Positions 31,290 through 39,862 of a DNA stretch of 64,000 nucleotides are shown here, piece by piece. The notes beneath the pieces are model-generated. The model had not been told where the DNA came from, ran no database searches, and was given only the letters and a program-made list of their open reading frames with translations. The position numbers and the translations under genes were made by a program. Source of the DNA: Gracilaria caudata (lineage: Eukaryota; Rhodophyta; Florideophyceae; Gracilariales; Gracilariaceae); contig JASCIV010000002.1 in assembly GCA_030374735.1 (NCBI GenBank), forward strand, positions 56,394 to 120,393, read 5' to 3'. Numbering within the stretch: position 1 is the stretch's first letter; every line of letters starts with the position of its first letter.

Positions 31290-32459
31290 ATGGCCGAACA
31301 ACCAAGTGCTTCATTTGCCGAGAACAATGCTGCGCTAAGGCGGGGAACTAGAAACCGGATCGCCAAAAGAAGGCCTGACTTCGTTGACCCCTTCTCCCTT
31401 CGAAAGAAACGCAAAGCGAAGGCGGAAGGAGACGAATTGTTGAGTGCACTTTCGCCTTGTTCGGAAGAAGGAAATTTGAAGGTAAAGCTGCCTCAGAACC
31501 TCTCAAGCCAAGAGTCTACGGATAAGAAACTAAGCTCCTCAAGCTTTGAGCGAGAGAGAAGTAGTTCTGAAGAGGTGCATACCCTTCCGACATGTAACCC
31601 GAAGGTAAGGGTGATTATCCCAAGAAAAACGAACTCGGATGTTCCCGACACTGTTTCGCAGAAGCTTGTTCCCATTGAAAAGCCCAGTGTCAAACTGCGC
31701 CTCCGAGTTAAGCCTCCTTCACCCGGGCTGGGGCCGAAAGCTCCTGAACCCACCCCGGAGTTTGACGGACTGCGAAAAACAAACGCAGAACAAACGTCTC
31801 GGAGCAAAGTCAGAAACTGTGAGGATATGGACAAATCTGGCCAGGATTTGCGCACGAGTCCTCGCAAGAGTCCGCGCAAGAGTCCTCACAAGAGTCCGCT
31901 CAAGAGTCCGTGCAAAGTGATAACGAAGGTGAAGCATTTTGTTTCTCCAGGCCCAGTCGAGAAGGGTAGTTCGCTCTGTACGGAAGAGTGCTCTCTTGAT
32001 CGCTCTCAACAAACGATACTGGAGTTGAACCAAAAGCCTCAGAAGAAGAAACAAAAGTCGGAACCGGTTGAAACTTTGGAGAACCCAAGTTCCAATCAAA
32101 CACCGATAAATCTCTCGGTTCCAGCTGGAGATGATGCCAGTTTTTCGAAAGAGAAACAACATGATACACTGGCAGACAACTTAAACCGACGACTGAAGTC
32201 CGAACCAAAGGAAAGCACAAAGGAAATAAGAACAAATGGAAGAATAGGACAAAAAAGGAAGCAGGAGGTTGAGAAGAAGATGATGACAGAGGAGTCAAAT
32301 CATAAAGCCAAGAATCCAAAGTCGGATGTGAAAGTTACGTTGGGAGTCGACTCCCTCCCGATCCGCAAAAGGCCTTATATGCGAGAAGGAAGGGGTTGTT
32401 CGTCACCAATACTAAGGAGAAGTACCCGGAACAGACAAAGACGGGGGCACTCAAGATGA
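31290..32459 (+). CDS. Disordered basic nuclear protein with KSP repeats (389 aa)
   Basis: ATG 31290 in good context (atcATGG). Almost entirely disordered and Lys/Arg/Ser/Pro-rich. At 31858-31917 a 12-bp unit is repeated about five times and encodes RKSPRKSPHKSPLKSP, resembling histone-H1-like SPKK DNA-binding repeats and CDK sites. A similar basic motif occurs at both ends: LRRGTRNR near residue 17 and LRRSTRNRQRRG at the C-terminus. No folded domain is recognised. DNA or chromatin binding is inferred from composition only. Single exon. Confidence 0.7.
   Translation: MAEQPSASFAENNAALRRGTRNRIAKRRPDFVDPFSLRKKRKAKAEGDELLSALSPCSEEGNLKVKLPQNLSSQESTDKKLSSSSFERERSSSEEVHTLPTCNPKVRVIIPRKTNSDVPDTVSQKLVPIEKPSVKLRLRVKPPSPGLGPKAPEPTPEFDGLRKTNAEQTSRSKVRNCEDMDKSGQDLRTSPRKSPRKSPHKSPLKSPCKVITKVKHFVSPGPVEKGSSLCTEECSLDRSQQTILELNQKPQKKKQKSEPVETLENPSSNQTPINLSVPAGDDASFSKEKQHDTLADNLNRRLKSEPKESTKEIRTNGRIGQKRKQEVEKKMMTEESNHKAKNPKSDVKVTLGVDSLPIRKRPYMREGRGCSSPILRRSTRNRQRRGHSR
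31858..31917 (+). repeat. 12-bp coding tandem repeat (KSPR/KSPH/KSPL units)
   Basis: About five imperfect copies of AAGAGTCCxCxC, each encoding Lys-Ser-Pro-X inside the basic nuclear protein. Confidence 0.85.
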
Positions 32460-33183
32460 GTTTCTCTTGGGCATTGCTGTGTTTGCGTTCACAGCTGATC
32501 ACGCTTATTCTTCGAATTCCAAGTTGCATGCTTTGTTCAACAAATGTACTTTTACCACCGACACCCAACCCACTCCTCCGCGGGGAACGAAGCTTGACTA
32601 ATTCACGTCGCTCTCTTCGAATCCCGAAAACATCGTCCGTGACCTCTCTTACCAACCTTCATTGACTATCAGAATTGCAATGAATGACGTCTTAAAATGG
32701 AAGCAAATGTTCATAGCATAATCTTTGCTACCTCCGTTTCATAGTATTGGATTCGAGTATGAGACCACTTATGATGACTGAAGGCTGCCCGTTGAAACGA
32801 ATTCAAGTGCTCTCCACCGAATGGGTGATAGGAGTAGAGTAACATTATAATTAACCAAGGTATAGATATAGGGCAGAATAGATATCGAAGCTTGGTAACG
32901 GCGCAAAAGTGGGCAAGCTTTCTTATGCTCAGAAAACTGCACTTTTGCACATGACTGTTGATTAACACGAGTATTCAACGTTTTCTTCACACCTCACATG
33001 GTAGTGAAGGGAACTTGAGCACGAACTGATCTCCTTAGAAGCGTTCTACCATAAACTTGGTTTTCAAACACTGAACTTGACATGCAGTCTTGTTTATTTC
33101 TTTATGTATCCGCGCATGCTGAACAAATAAGATGTTTAGAAATCGTCAGATGGGAAAGGCTTTACGGGAGGGCTACATAGATG
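32460..33183. other. Convergent intergenic region
   Basis: 724 bp between the 3' ends of the KSP-repeat and epsilon-COP genes. I see no gene, repeat or RNA. Confidence 0.5.
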
Positions 33184-34065
33184 CTATGCTGCGACTAACT
33201 CTTCTGCAAGGGCGTCGAATTCTGCTTCTTTTTGGCGATAATCGAGTAACCATGCATTTGACGGTGCAACTTTTTCAAGCTGAGCAAAGTATCTATTAAC
33301 GAGCTCCGTAGGTTTGTTCTTGTGCTTTGATGAACATATCACATTTACGAGAGATGTGACGCAGTTGGGATTCTTTGTCAGAGCTTCAGTAAGAACTCGT
33401 TCGCTCTCTTCCGGTTTTCCCATAGCAAGATGACAGACGGCCATCCCGTTTAGGATTTGATCAGTGGCACCGTGCCGTTCGAGAAGATCTTGGTACATGT
33501 AAATAGCTTCCTGAACTCCTTCACCACCTTTGTACAGATGAACCCATGCATTCGCTAACTGTGTGAGCGTGGCATCTTCGTCTATAGATTGCATCTCAGC
33601 GACTTCTTTCTCGGCGGCATCGGGACGATCCATGCGAAGCAGCACCTGAACCATTACGGCAAGCTCTTCCAAAGATCGAACGCGATTAGCACTTCGCAAC
33701 GCATTATCAAAATCGCCGAGCTGCGCGAACACAATAGCACACATCAACAAGCAACTTGGTGATGCTGACGCAATCTCATCGGCTGAGAGTTGCTCAGCCT
33801 TTGCTGTGGCAGCGTCGACGAAAGATGGATCTTTGTTCAGTTGGGCAAGAACTTTGACTAACTGCAAAGCAGGGGCGGAATCGTCAGAGATAGACGCGAT
33901 TACGGCGTCGTAGTTGCCCCTAGCAAGTTCGATGCGCTTCAGGATTACATCTCGCTCTATTTGGGATTTCTGGTCATCAGCAGATACGGTTTCTCCCTCT
34001 TGCGACGCAGAGGCCAAGTTGCCGAGGTAAAAGTAGTTGCGCAGTTCGAATAATTCGTCCGACAT
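33184..34065 (-). CDS. COPE: Coatomer subunit epsilon (293 aa)
   Basis: Epsilon-COP of the COPI coat, which acts in Golgi-to-ER and intra-Golgi transport. The opening MSDELFELRNYFYLGNLASA matches the family's usual start. The rest is a TPR-like helical solenoid, with conserved AWVHLYKGGEGVQEAIYMYQ and ATDQILNGMAVCHLAMGKPEE. Length is the usual 290-310 residues. Single exon. A TATA box (TATAAAAGGC on the minus strand) lies at 34111-34120, about 50 bp upstream of the ATG. Confidence 0.93.
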   Translation of the reverse strand: MSDELFELRNYFYLGNLASASQEGETVSADDQKSQIERDVILKRIELARGNYDAVIASISDDSAPALQLVKVLAQLNKDPSFVDAATAKAEQLSADEIASASPSCLLMCAIVFAQLGDFDNALRSANRVRSLEELAVMVQVLLRMDRPDAAEKEVAEMQSIDEDATLTQLANAWVHLYKGGEGVQEAIYMYQDLLERHGATDQILNGMAVCHLAMGKPEESERVLTEALTKNPNCVTSLVNVICSSKHKNKPTELVNRYFAQLEKVAPSNAWLLDYRQKEAEFDALAEELVAA

Positions 34066-34811
34066 GGCTGTTCAAACCGGGATGATTGCGGTGATGAAAC
34101 GAAACAGAAAGCCTTTTATACAGCTTTGTTGTGTCGGGTCCGTCTCGTTCAGGGGCAGAGCGCTGAGATTGTGCCTGGAACGAGGCTCTAACGTGAGCGT
34201 AAGAGGGTGGTCAACGTCGGGGAGCGGGGGGGACAGCACAAAATTGTACTACTACCGGAGCGATGCTGTCAGCGGCAACAACATGCACAAGCACAGTTGC
34301 CCTTGCATGCCGGACAGGCAAACCAAGCCGTGTCAGCCGAGTTGCAGACTGGCCTGGCTTTCGGCCAGCTTTCTTGTTTCGCGCTTAGCGTAAGATGCCT
34401 TGTAGGGCAGCTCCTGACAGATCTTTCAATGTGCAAATAAACCGAATTTGAATTACCCACTGGTTCGGAAGATCCGAAAGCGAAGGTCTTTTTCCAGGTT
34501 GCGGACTTCCGATACTTCCTTTTTTTCTCTCTTGTTTGAAAGGCCCTCAAGGCCTTTAGACCTGCTTTAGTTAATCTGAGACAAAAGTTCTATCGAAAGG
34601 AGTGTAGAATAATCGTCGTCTCGGAACGTGAGTACCAGTTTGGATGAAGCAGAAATCGAGTATTGGCACAGAACCACATTTGCCAAAAGCGACTCTTCTA
34701 ACTCCGGGAGTACGGAGATCTGCCAATGTGTTCAGTGTTCTTCAAGTTTGTCATTAGCAATATTCATTACTCTGCCCGGTATAGTGTAACTGTAACAGAT
34801 TCGCCATCTAG
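34066..34811. promoter_or_regulatory. Bidirectional intergenic region; TATA of COPE at 34111-34120
   Basis: Separates divergent epsilon-COP and cysteinyl-tRNA synthetase. TATAAAAGGC on the minus strand serves epsilon-COP. No clear TATA is seen for the synthetase. No extra gene. Confidence 0.5.
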
Positions 34812-36431
34812 ATGAGTCTTGCCCACCAAGCAGCTCGGACGATCGTCCGCACCATATATGGAAACAGACCGGTCGTCGTTAAGAATAGTTTACTGCAGAA
34901 TGGAGAAAAAGAAGCTCTCAGTTGTCTGAATGCGAACGAATTCAAATGGTATACTTGTGGTCCCACCGTTTACGACGATGCCCATCTTGGTCATGCTCGT
35001 TCGTATGTTTCGTTCGACATCATGAGAAGAATTCTTACCAGCTTTGCTGGGTTGAAGATAGTATATGCTATGGGGGTCACAGATATCGACGACAAGATTT
35101 TGAATCGTGCCAACGAGCGAGATCAATGTCCTCGTACGCTGGCGCGGCATTTTGAAACTCGCTTTTTTGAAGACATGCATGCTCTGAACGTGCTTCCACC
35201 GACAAGGGTTCTGAGGGTAACAGAGCATATTGAAGAACTGCAGCATTTCATAGCAGATTTAGTGAATTCTAAATCGGCGTACAAGACTAAGTCGGGGGAC
35301 GTTTACTTTTCGGTAGAGTCCTCTGGAGAACGATATGCTCAGTTGGATCCCTCGAGGAAGCTCGCAGATGAGAACGAGAACGAGAATGACACACAACTTG
35401 AGAGAAGGGATGAGAAACAAGATTGGAAAGATTTTGCGTTATGGAAAGCTGGAGAAGGCACTGCAGGCGACAAGAGTTGGTGGGATTCTGCCTGGGGACC
35501 GGGGAGACCAGGATGGCATGTCGAATGCTCAGCTATGGCAATGGCTGCTATGGGGAACCATCTTGACCTGCACACTGGTGGTATTGATCTGCGATTTCCT
35601 CATCACACAAACGAACTGGCTACAGCTGAGTCCAGACTTCGCTTGAAACTCGATGAAATGAATGATATTCCTCGATGGTCAAATACATGGCTTCACGGAG
35701 GGCATTTACATTTGAAAGGACGAAAGATGTCCAAATCTCTCAAGAACTTTGTGAGCGTAAGAGAATTCTTGAACAGCGGTGGAAATGCAGATGCGTTTCG
35801 AACATTTTGCTTGCTCCATCGATATTCATCTCCAGTTGAATATAGTGAGGAACGTCTCGCGGACGCACATGCTTATACTAAACGGGTGAACTCGTTTCTC
35901 GATCGTGAAGTTCTTTCCAACTCAATCCGCCAAAACAACATGAATGGTAGGCAAAGTGAAATGCATCCTGCGTGTAGTGAGGCAATACAACTTGAAGAGA
36001 CTTTGAGAAAAGCAGAAGGTGAGATTGATGAAGCATTGGCAGATGATTTTGATACCCCGCGTGTGATGGGAATACTATCGTCATTAATGAAGACTGCAAA
36101 TGCATGTTTGAATGATGACGATTCGGCCAAATCGGGTGCTGTGGCAGTTGTTTACGACGTGAGCCAAAGATATGTACGACGTGTGTTGAATGACTTTGGA
36201 CTGAGTGTGGAAAGACGAAGTTTGACGCAAGGAACTGATCAAGGCGATGTTGGAATTGAAGAAGTAATCGATATATTACTTCGCTTCCGTACAGATGTTC
36301 GAAGCGGTGCGCGTGAAAAGGATTTGAAGAAAGTGTTTGAAGCATGTGATCGAGTGAGAGAAGAAGCAGAACAAAAAATGCGCATTCGCATCATGGACGG
36401 AAAGCAGGGGCGTGGATGGAGCAGGATTTAA
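34812..36431 (+). CDS. CARS: Cysteine--tRNA ligase (539 aa)
   Basis: Class I synthetase charging tRNA-Cys. HIGH motif is HLGHA (58-62) after YTCGPTVYDDA; KMSKS is exact at 305-309. Zinc ligands are likely C49, C239 (WHVECSAM) and H264/H265 (FPHHTNE). The C-terminal helical anticodon-binding region follows to the end (QGRGWSRI). Length is near the bacterial/organellar form; the larger insert seen in animal cytosolic enzymes is absent. The N-terminus (MSLAHQAARTIVRTIYGNR) could be a short organelle presequence. Single exon, ending 23 bp from the convergent Pcc1 gene. Confidence 0.95.
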   Translation: MSLAHQAARTIVRTIYGNRPVVVKNSLLQNGEKEALSCLNANEFKWYTCGPTVYDDAHLGHARSYVSFDIMRRILTSFAGLKIVYAMGVTDIDDKILNRANERDQCPRTLARHFETRFFEDMHALNVLPPTRVLRVTEHIEELQHFIADLVNSKSAYKTKSGDVYFSVESSGERYAQLDPSRKLADENENENDTQLERRDEKQDWKDFALWKAGEGTAGDKSWWDSAWGPGRPGWHVECSAMAMAAMGNHLDLHTGGIDLRFPHHTNELATAESRLRLKLDEMNDIPRWSNTWLHGGHLHLKGRKMSKSLKNFVSVREFLNSGGNADAFRTFCLLHRYSSPVEYSEERLADAHAYTKRVNSFLDREVLSNSIRQNNMNGRQSEMHPACSEAIQLEETLRKAEGEIDEALADDFDTPRVMGILSSLMKTANACLNDDDSAKSGAVAVVYDVSQRYVRRVLNDFGLSVERRSLTQGTDQGDVGIEEVIDILLRFRTDVRSGAREKDLKKVFEACDRVREEAEQKMRIRIMDGKQGRGWSRI

Positions 36432-36454
36432 GTTGTACGACAGCGTGCTGTTTG

Positions 36455-36724
36455 TCATTGAGCAAATGTTGCTGCTGCTGTGAGAGAGACGCGTAGAAAG
36501 TCGTAGAGAGATGTGACGACGGTTCGGAGAGTTTTGATGTCGGCTGCGGTTACGTTGATGAGAATAAAATTGTCGTGGGCTTTTACATAGCGTGTTACCA
36601 GATGCGGACGGAGTTCGGCATCAACGGAGACGGCCTGAGCTACTGCTTTTGCTGTGAATGCGTTCGGCATTTCAATACGCGCTTCATAGCGATGTGGTTG
36701 TGGTTCGGTTTGGGGCTTCTCCAT
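36455..36724 (-). CDS. PCC1: KEOPS/EKC complex subunit Pcc1 (89 aa)
   Basis: Small CTAG/Pcc1-family protein. KEOPS transfers threonylcarbamoyl to A37 of ANN-decoding tRNAs (t6A), and Pcc1 mediates dimerisation. The pattern ARIEMPNAFTAKAVAQAVSV, DAELRPHLVTRYVKA, then DNFILINVTAADIKTLRTVV and SLYDFLRVS is the standard alpha/beta layout of the family. Length is typical. Single exon. It lies between cysteinyl-tRNA synthetase and tRNA-Tyr, so three tRNA-related genes are adjacent, perhaps by chance. Confidence 0.85.
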   Translation of the reverse strand: MEKPQTEPQPHRYEARIEMPNAFTAKAVAQAVSVDAELRPHLVTRYVKAHDNFILINVTAADIKTLRTVVTSLYDFLRVSLTAAATFAQ

Positions 36725-36937
36725 GCTTTGTCAGAAAAAAATATACGCTGTTAATGAGTCGCTGGATCAAGCACCTTCGGAGCGACAGAGACAACGAGCG
36801 TTTCGTTGTGTGTAAATGGGCACATGCAAATGATTCAGTGGAGTTGAGTGCGGGCTGAAGCTGAGGGCTGTCTATCCCGGAGAGGATGGGGATCAACTAT
36901 TAAGAATCCACCGAGCAAGAAAAGGAAGGTGGTGCAT

Positions 36938-36944
36938 AAAAAAA
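36938..36944 (-). terminator. Pol III terminator (T7) of tRNA-Tyr
   Basis: A run of seven A on the plus strand gives TTTTTTT on the tRNA strand, 10 nt past the mature 3' end. Confidence 0.8.
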
Positions 36945-36954
36945 CTGAGCGCCT

Positions 36955-37051
36955 TCTCCCGACTTAGAATCGAACTAAGGACATTTTGATGGTCGCTTTC
37001 ACTACAGTCAAATGCTCTGTGTTGTGTCTAAACCAACTGAGCTACCGAGAG
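36955..37051 (-). tRNA. tRNA-Tyr(GUA) with an anticodon-loop intron and an extra D-loop insertion
   Basis: Read on the minus strand. Acceptor CTCTCGG (37051-37045) pairs with TCGGGAG (36962-36956), giving the C1-G72 pair of eukaryotic tRNA-Tyr and discriminator A (36955). D-stem GCTC/GAGC encloses a 21-nt loop (37038-37018); normal loops have 8-10 nt, so about 11-12 nt are inserted after AGTTGGTTTA. Anticodon stem TTTGA/TCAAA with anticodon GTA at 37005-37003. An 11-nt intron (37001-36991) sits at canonical position 37/38. T-arm is CTTAG-TTCGATT-CTAAG. Removing both insertions leaves a 74-nt tRNA. Confidence 0.9.
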
Positions 37052-37401
37052 GATCGCTTTCCGGTCTGCGATGGTGAATTTTTTACATCTTATACCCATA
37101 ACATTCCGGTCTTTTTCATGATACAGCCAATGTACAGGCGCCACTTGCCCGGTTTCCATTGCGTAGCACCGCTAAGCGTCGGAGCCCACAAGCCGCACGT
37201 GCGGTTCGCCAAATCTGGTTGCAAATCCAATACCTCCAATCTCAAAGGATTTGGTGGTGGTGTTCGAAAGTGCCATCCCCCGACCCTTTCGTCTCCCCCT
37301 TGGCGGACTGGGCGTCCAGCCGTATAAAGCCTCTACCGTCTGCTGTTCCGTGGCGCTCCTGTCTACGCGAGTAGACCATAAGTGCTCTCGTTTCTTTCAC
37401 T
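37052..37401 (+). promoter_or_regulatory. Upstream region of HHL1-like gene with TATA box (37323-37330)
   Basis: TATAAAGC at 37323-37330 lies 72 bp before ATG 37402. It is also the upstream flank of the divergent tRNA gene. No further gene is visible. Confidence 0.5.
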
Positions 37402-38034
37402 ATGGCGCAGTCTGCAGGACCAGCCTTTGCTAATGCCGTGTCGCTTCGACCGGCCGTTCACCCGGTTGGTTCAACTTGCTTGCGCTGTCCAATAACACCT
37501 GTTCACCACATAAACCCCGCCCCATCAACAGCTCAACCACTTCGCCGCACGCCGCATATGAGAAAGGGTCCGAGAAATCGACAGCCTTTACAACAATCCC
37601 GTCGACCAGATGCCGCACGGTCTCTGCCGGAAGATGGCACGCCTGTATTTGCCATCTTCGTGCGTTCACAGCGCGCAAAGCTATGGTATCCGCTGGGAGC
37701 TGTACAGGGAGACGATCGTTCCAAGTCACTTGTGGATGCGTTGAAGGGAGGTATTGCGAAAGGTATGTACGAGAATGCTTTGGATAAAGGTATTGCTCAG
37801 ACGGTTTATGGCAAGGACAAAGAACGATTTCTGCAGAATGCGTTGAGAATGTATCCGCAATTGAAGAAATCGCAGGCTACTTTGGAATTTGGATACAAAG
37901 TTGCTGCCAAGGGACTTGATGAGAGGGAGATCAAGCTTGTTGAACCCGACATGGCTCTACCTTTTCCGGCATGGGCCAAGAAGCGAATTGAAGACGCTTT
38001 CAAGTCCATGACATCACCAGGCGGGCAATCATAG
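37402..38034 (+). CDS. HHL1-like (DUF6523-type) plastid protein (210 aa)
   Basis: The first 70 residues are Pro/Arg/Ser-rich without acids, a likely plastid transit peptide. The mature part opens PVFAIFVRSQRAKLWYPLGA and continues VQGDDRSKSLVDAL, GKDKERFLQNALRMYPQLKK, TLEFGYKVAAKGL. This order matches the cyanobacterial/plastid family that includes Arabidopsis HHL1, a thylakoid-associated photosystem II protection/assembly factor. The match is from remembered pattern and not a search, so function is tentative. Single exon. Confidence 0.7.
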   Translation: MAQSAGPAFANAVSLRPAVHPVGSTCLRCPITPVHHINPAPSTAQPLRRTPHMRKGPRNRQPLQQSRRPDAARSLPEDGTPVFAIFVRSQRAKLWYPLGAVQGDDRSKSLVDALKGGIAKGMYENALDKGIAQTVYGKDKERFLQNALRMYPQLKKSQATLEFGYKVAAKGLDEREIKLVEPDMALPFPAWAKKRIEDAFKSMTSPGGQS

Positions 38035-38197
38035 TTTCTTCTAACAAAACTTCTTACCGATAAACGGGTTACAAGAGCGGGCTATGGTGCCCATCGCACT
38101 TGATTGTTACTTCTCAAACACTCCCATCTATCTTCGTGCTTACTGTTTCACACAAGTTCTCTGCTGCAGTGAATTATTTCACTTCTCTTTCGAGAGT

Positions 38198-39238
38198 TTA
38201 CACATCGCTTTCGTCTGCGGATATAACCCCTTCCTTGCAAATCTGATACTCTTCTTCTTCTGTGCTATTCAAGTGTGCCGAATCAAAGATCCTAGCGAAT
38301 CGCCGCGCTCCGCTTCGTCTCAAGAATATTCTTGTTTCTAATGTATTTCCCCACACACTTCCGAGTGCAGGCACAACATTCCCGAAGCCCACACTATCAA
38401 TCCTCTGACTCACCTGATTCACACAAACACAGACGCCCTCTACAGACGCCATCGCTCGTTTTAAAGCAGCGCTCATTCGCGCCAAATGACGAGTTCTAGA
38501 AAGAGCGTCCTGAAACTCAGGTCGGTATACTGCAGCAATGCTGTCAATAACCGCCACCCGAGCGCTAGTCTTTGTGAGCAAGTATGGTAGCCTTGTTTCA
38601 GACCATACAAGTAGTTGGTCTGCTGATCGAATTTCCTCCACCACAATCCCATGTAGCAGTGTTCCCGTTGTCAAACCAAATCTTGAGCACAAGGCTTTTT
38701 CAATCTCCGTCATGCGTTTGATGGGCGGTTGTCCCTCTACGAATACGTAAATGCAATTGGATTGTAATCCTCCTTGCTGAATAGGGGCAGCGGTCATCAG
38801 CGCCATTTGCATGGCCAATTGTGTTTTGCCGACGCCCGCCTTTCCGCTGATTTCGATTATCGACCCTCCGTTTACACATACTCCACCGCCCAGAATGACG
38901 TCTATGGCCTTGCAACCTGACTTCAGGACATTGAGTTTTAGCGTTCTAGTTGCTTCTTCAATATTGAAGTGGTCGTGTTGTCGAAGACAATAATCGTGCA
39001 AATCGATTGATTCAAACGTCACGCCGTCGCTTTTGTCGAGCGCCGACAGCGCAATGAATGGGAGTAACGGATTTTGTTCGTCTTCTAGGCTGGGACGGCC
39101 AAGCTCTTCTTGAATCGACGTTAAACCACGTGTTTTCACAACTCTCTCCGCCTCATTCCGCAGCGCCTCGTGTTCCTCGTTCTCGCTATCTGGCAAAAAG
39201 CTCTTTGCTTCGGAAACTCGGCTTGTTCTGCGGATCAT
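38198..39238 (-). CDS. XRCC3: RAD51 paralogue, XRCC3-like (346 aa)
   Basis: RecA-fold recombinase paralogue for homologous recombination repair. Walker A is GKAGVGKT (132-139) in EISGKAGVGKTQLAMQMAL. Walker B is VAVIDSIAAVYRPEF (from 228); the VIDSxAxxxRxEF form is characteristic of XRCC3. CVCVNQVSQRID and the late ALGSVWGNTLETRIFLRRS fit the L2/C-terminal region. The N-terminal 100 residues are less conserved. No intron. The paralogue assignment is probable; RAD51C or RAD51B are less likely. Confidence 0.85.
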   Translation of the reverse strand: MIRRTSRVSEAKSFLPDSENEEHEALRNEAERVVKTRGLTSIQEELGRPSLEDEQNPLLPFIALSALDKSDGVTFESIDLHDYCLRQHDHFNIEEATRTLKLNVLKSGCKAIDVILGGGVCVNGGSIIEISGKAGVGKTQLAMQMALMTAAPIQQGGLQSNCIYVFVEGQPPIKRMTEIEKALCSRFGLTTGTLLHGIVVEEIRSADQLLVWSETRLPYLLTKTSARVAVIDSIAAVYRPEFQDALSRTRHLARMSAALKRAMASVEGVCVCVNQVSQRIDSVGFGNVVPALGSVWGNTLETRIFLRRSGARRFARIFDSAHLNSTEEEEYQICKEGVISADESDV

Positions 39239-39862
39239 CCTGCTGAAAGCTTGCCTAGGACTGCGTGTATCACTCTTTGCTTCGTGCCCATCGCGCAGAG
39301 GTTTCTGACATTATGCGGTGCTCATCTTTTTAGGACAATAGGTGGCGTGTTGACGTTACAGTTGGGACCTGCTCTCGTGAAAATTTTCAAAGCCTTCTAC
39401 CTTCGTAGATCACAAGGAAAGCAAACAAACGATTTCGACATGAAACAAACCTGGGTAAGAATGGTGTTTGTAGCCGTCCTGTAGTAATGCCTTGTTTACC
39501 TTGGGGTCGAAATCCTTTCTGCAAGCTTTGAAAACTAGGCAATGCACAAGCATGAGGATTTTACAGAACGTTAACCTGCGGTTGACATTTTCGGTTCGAT
39601 GTTTTTGTAAAGAAAACAGAATGTTCCGTTTTAAAGTGCGCTTTGTACAAGGGAACCGAAGAGGATCTACGAAGGTAGCGTTCGCTACCTTTATACTCTG
39701 CAATGCGGAAATTCCAAAACGGGACGCCACCCTGATTAAACTGCTCAAGAACCCTATCGGTTTTCTTTGTTGTAGACGTAGTTCATCGATTAGTTACCTT
39801 TACAAGTTTCGACCACAGAGCAATGCTACACTACGTAGGACTCTAAACCTATTTTTCTGGTT
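39239..39862. other. Intergenic region containing an inverted-repeat element
   Basis: Between the starts/ends of XRCC3-like and TOG genes. It is largely occupied by the 282-bp element with 15-bp inverted termini at 39396-39678. No gene is supported. Confidence 0.5.
39397..39678. mobile_element. MITE-like element with 15-bp terminal inverted repeats
   Basis: CTACCTTCGTAGATC at 39397-39411 is repeated exactly in inverted orientation at 39664-39678. A further perfect hairpin (AAGGTAGCG-TT-CGCTACCTT, 39672-39691) straddles the right end. The interior has no coding capacity. No clear target-site duplication is visible, so transposon origin is an inference. Confidence 0.5.
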
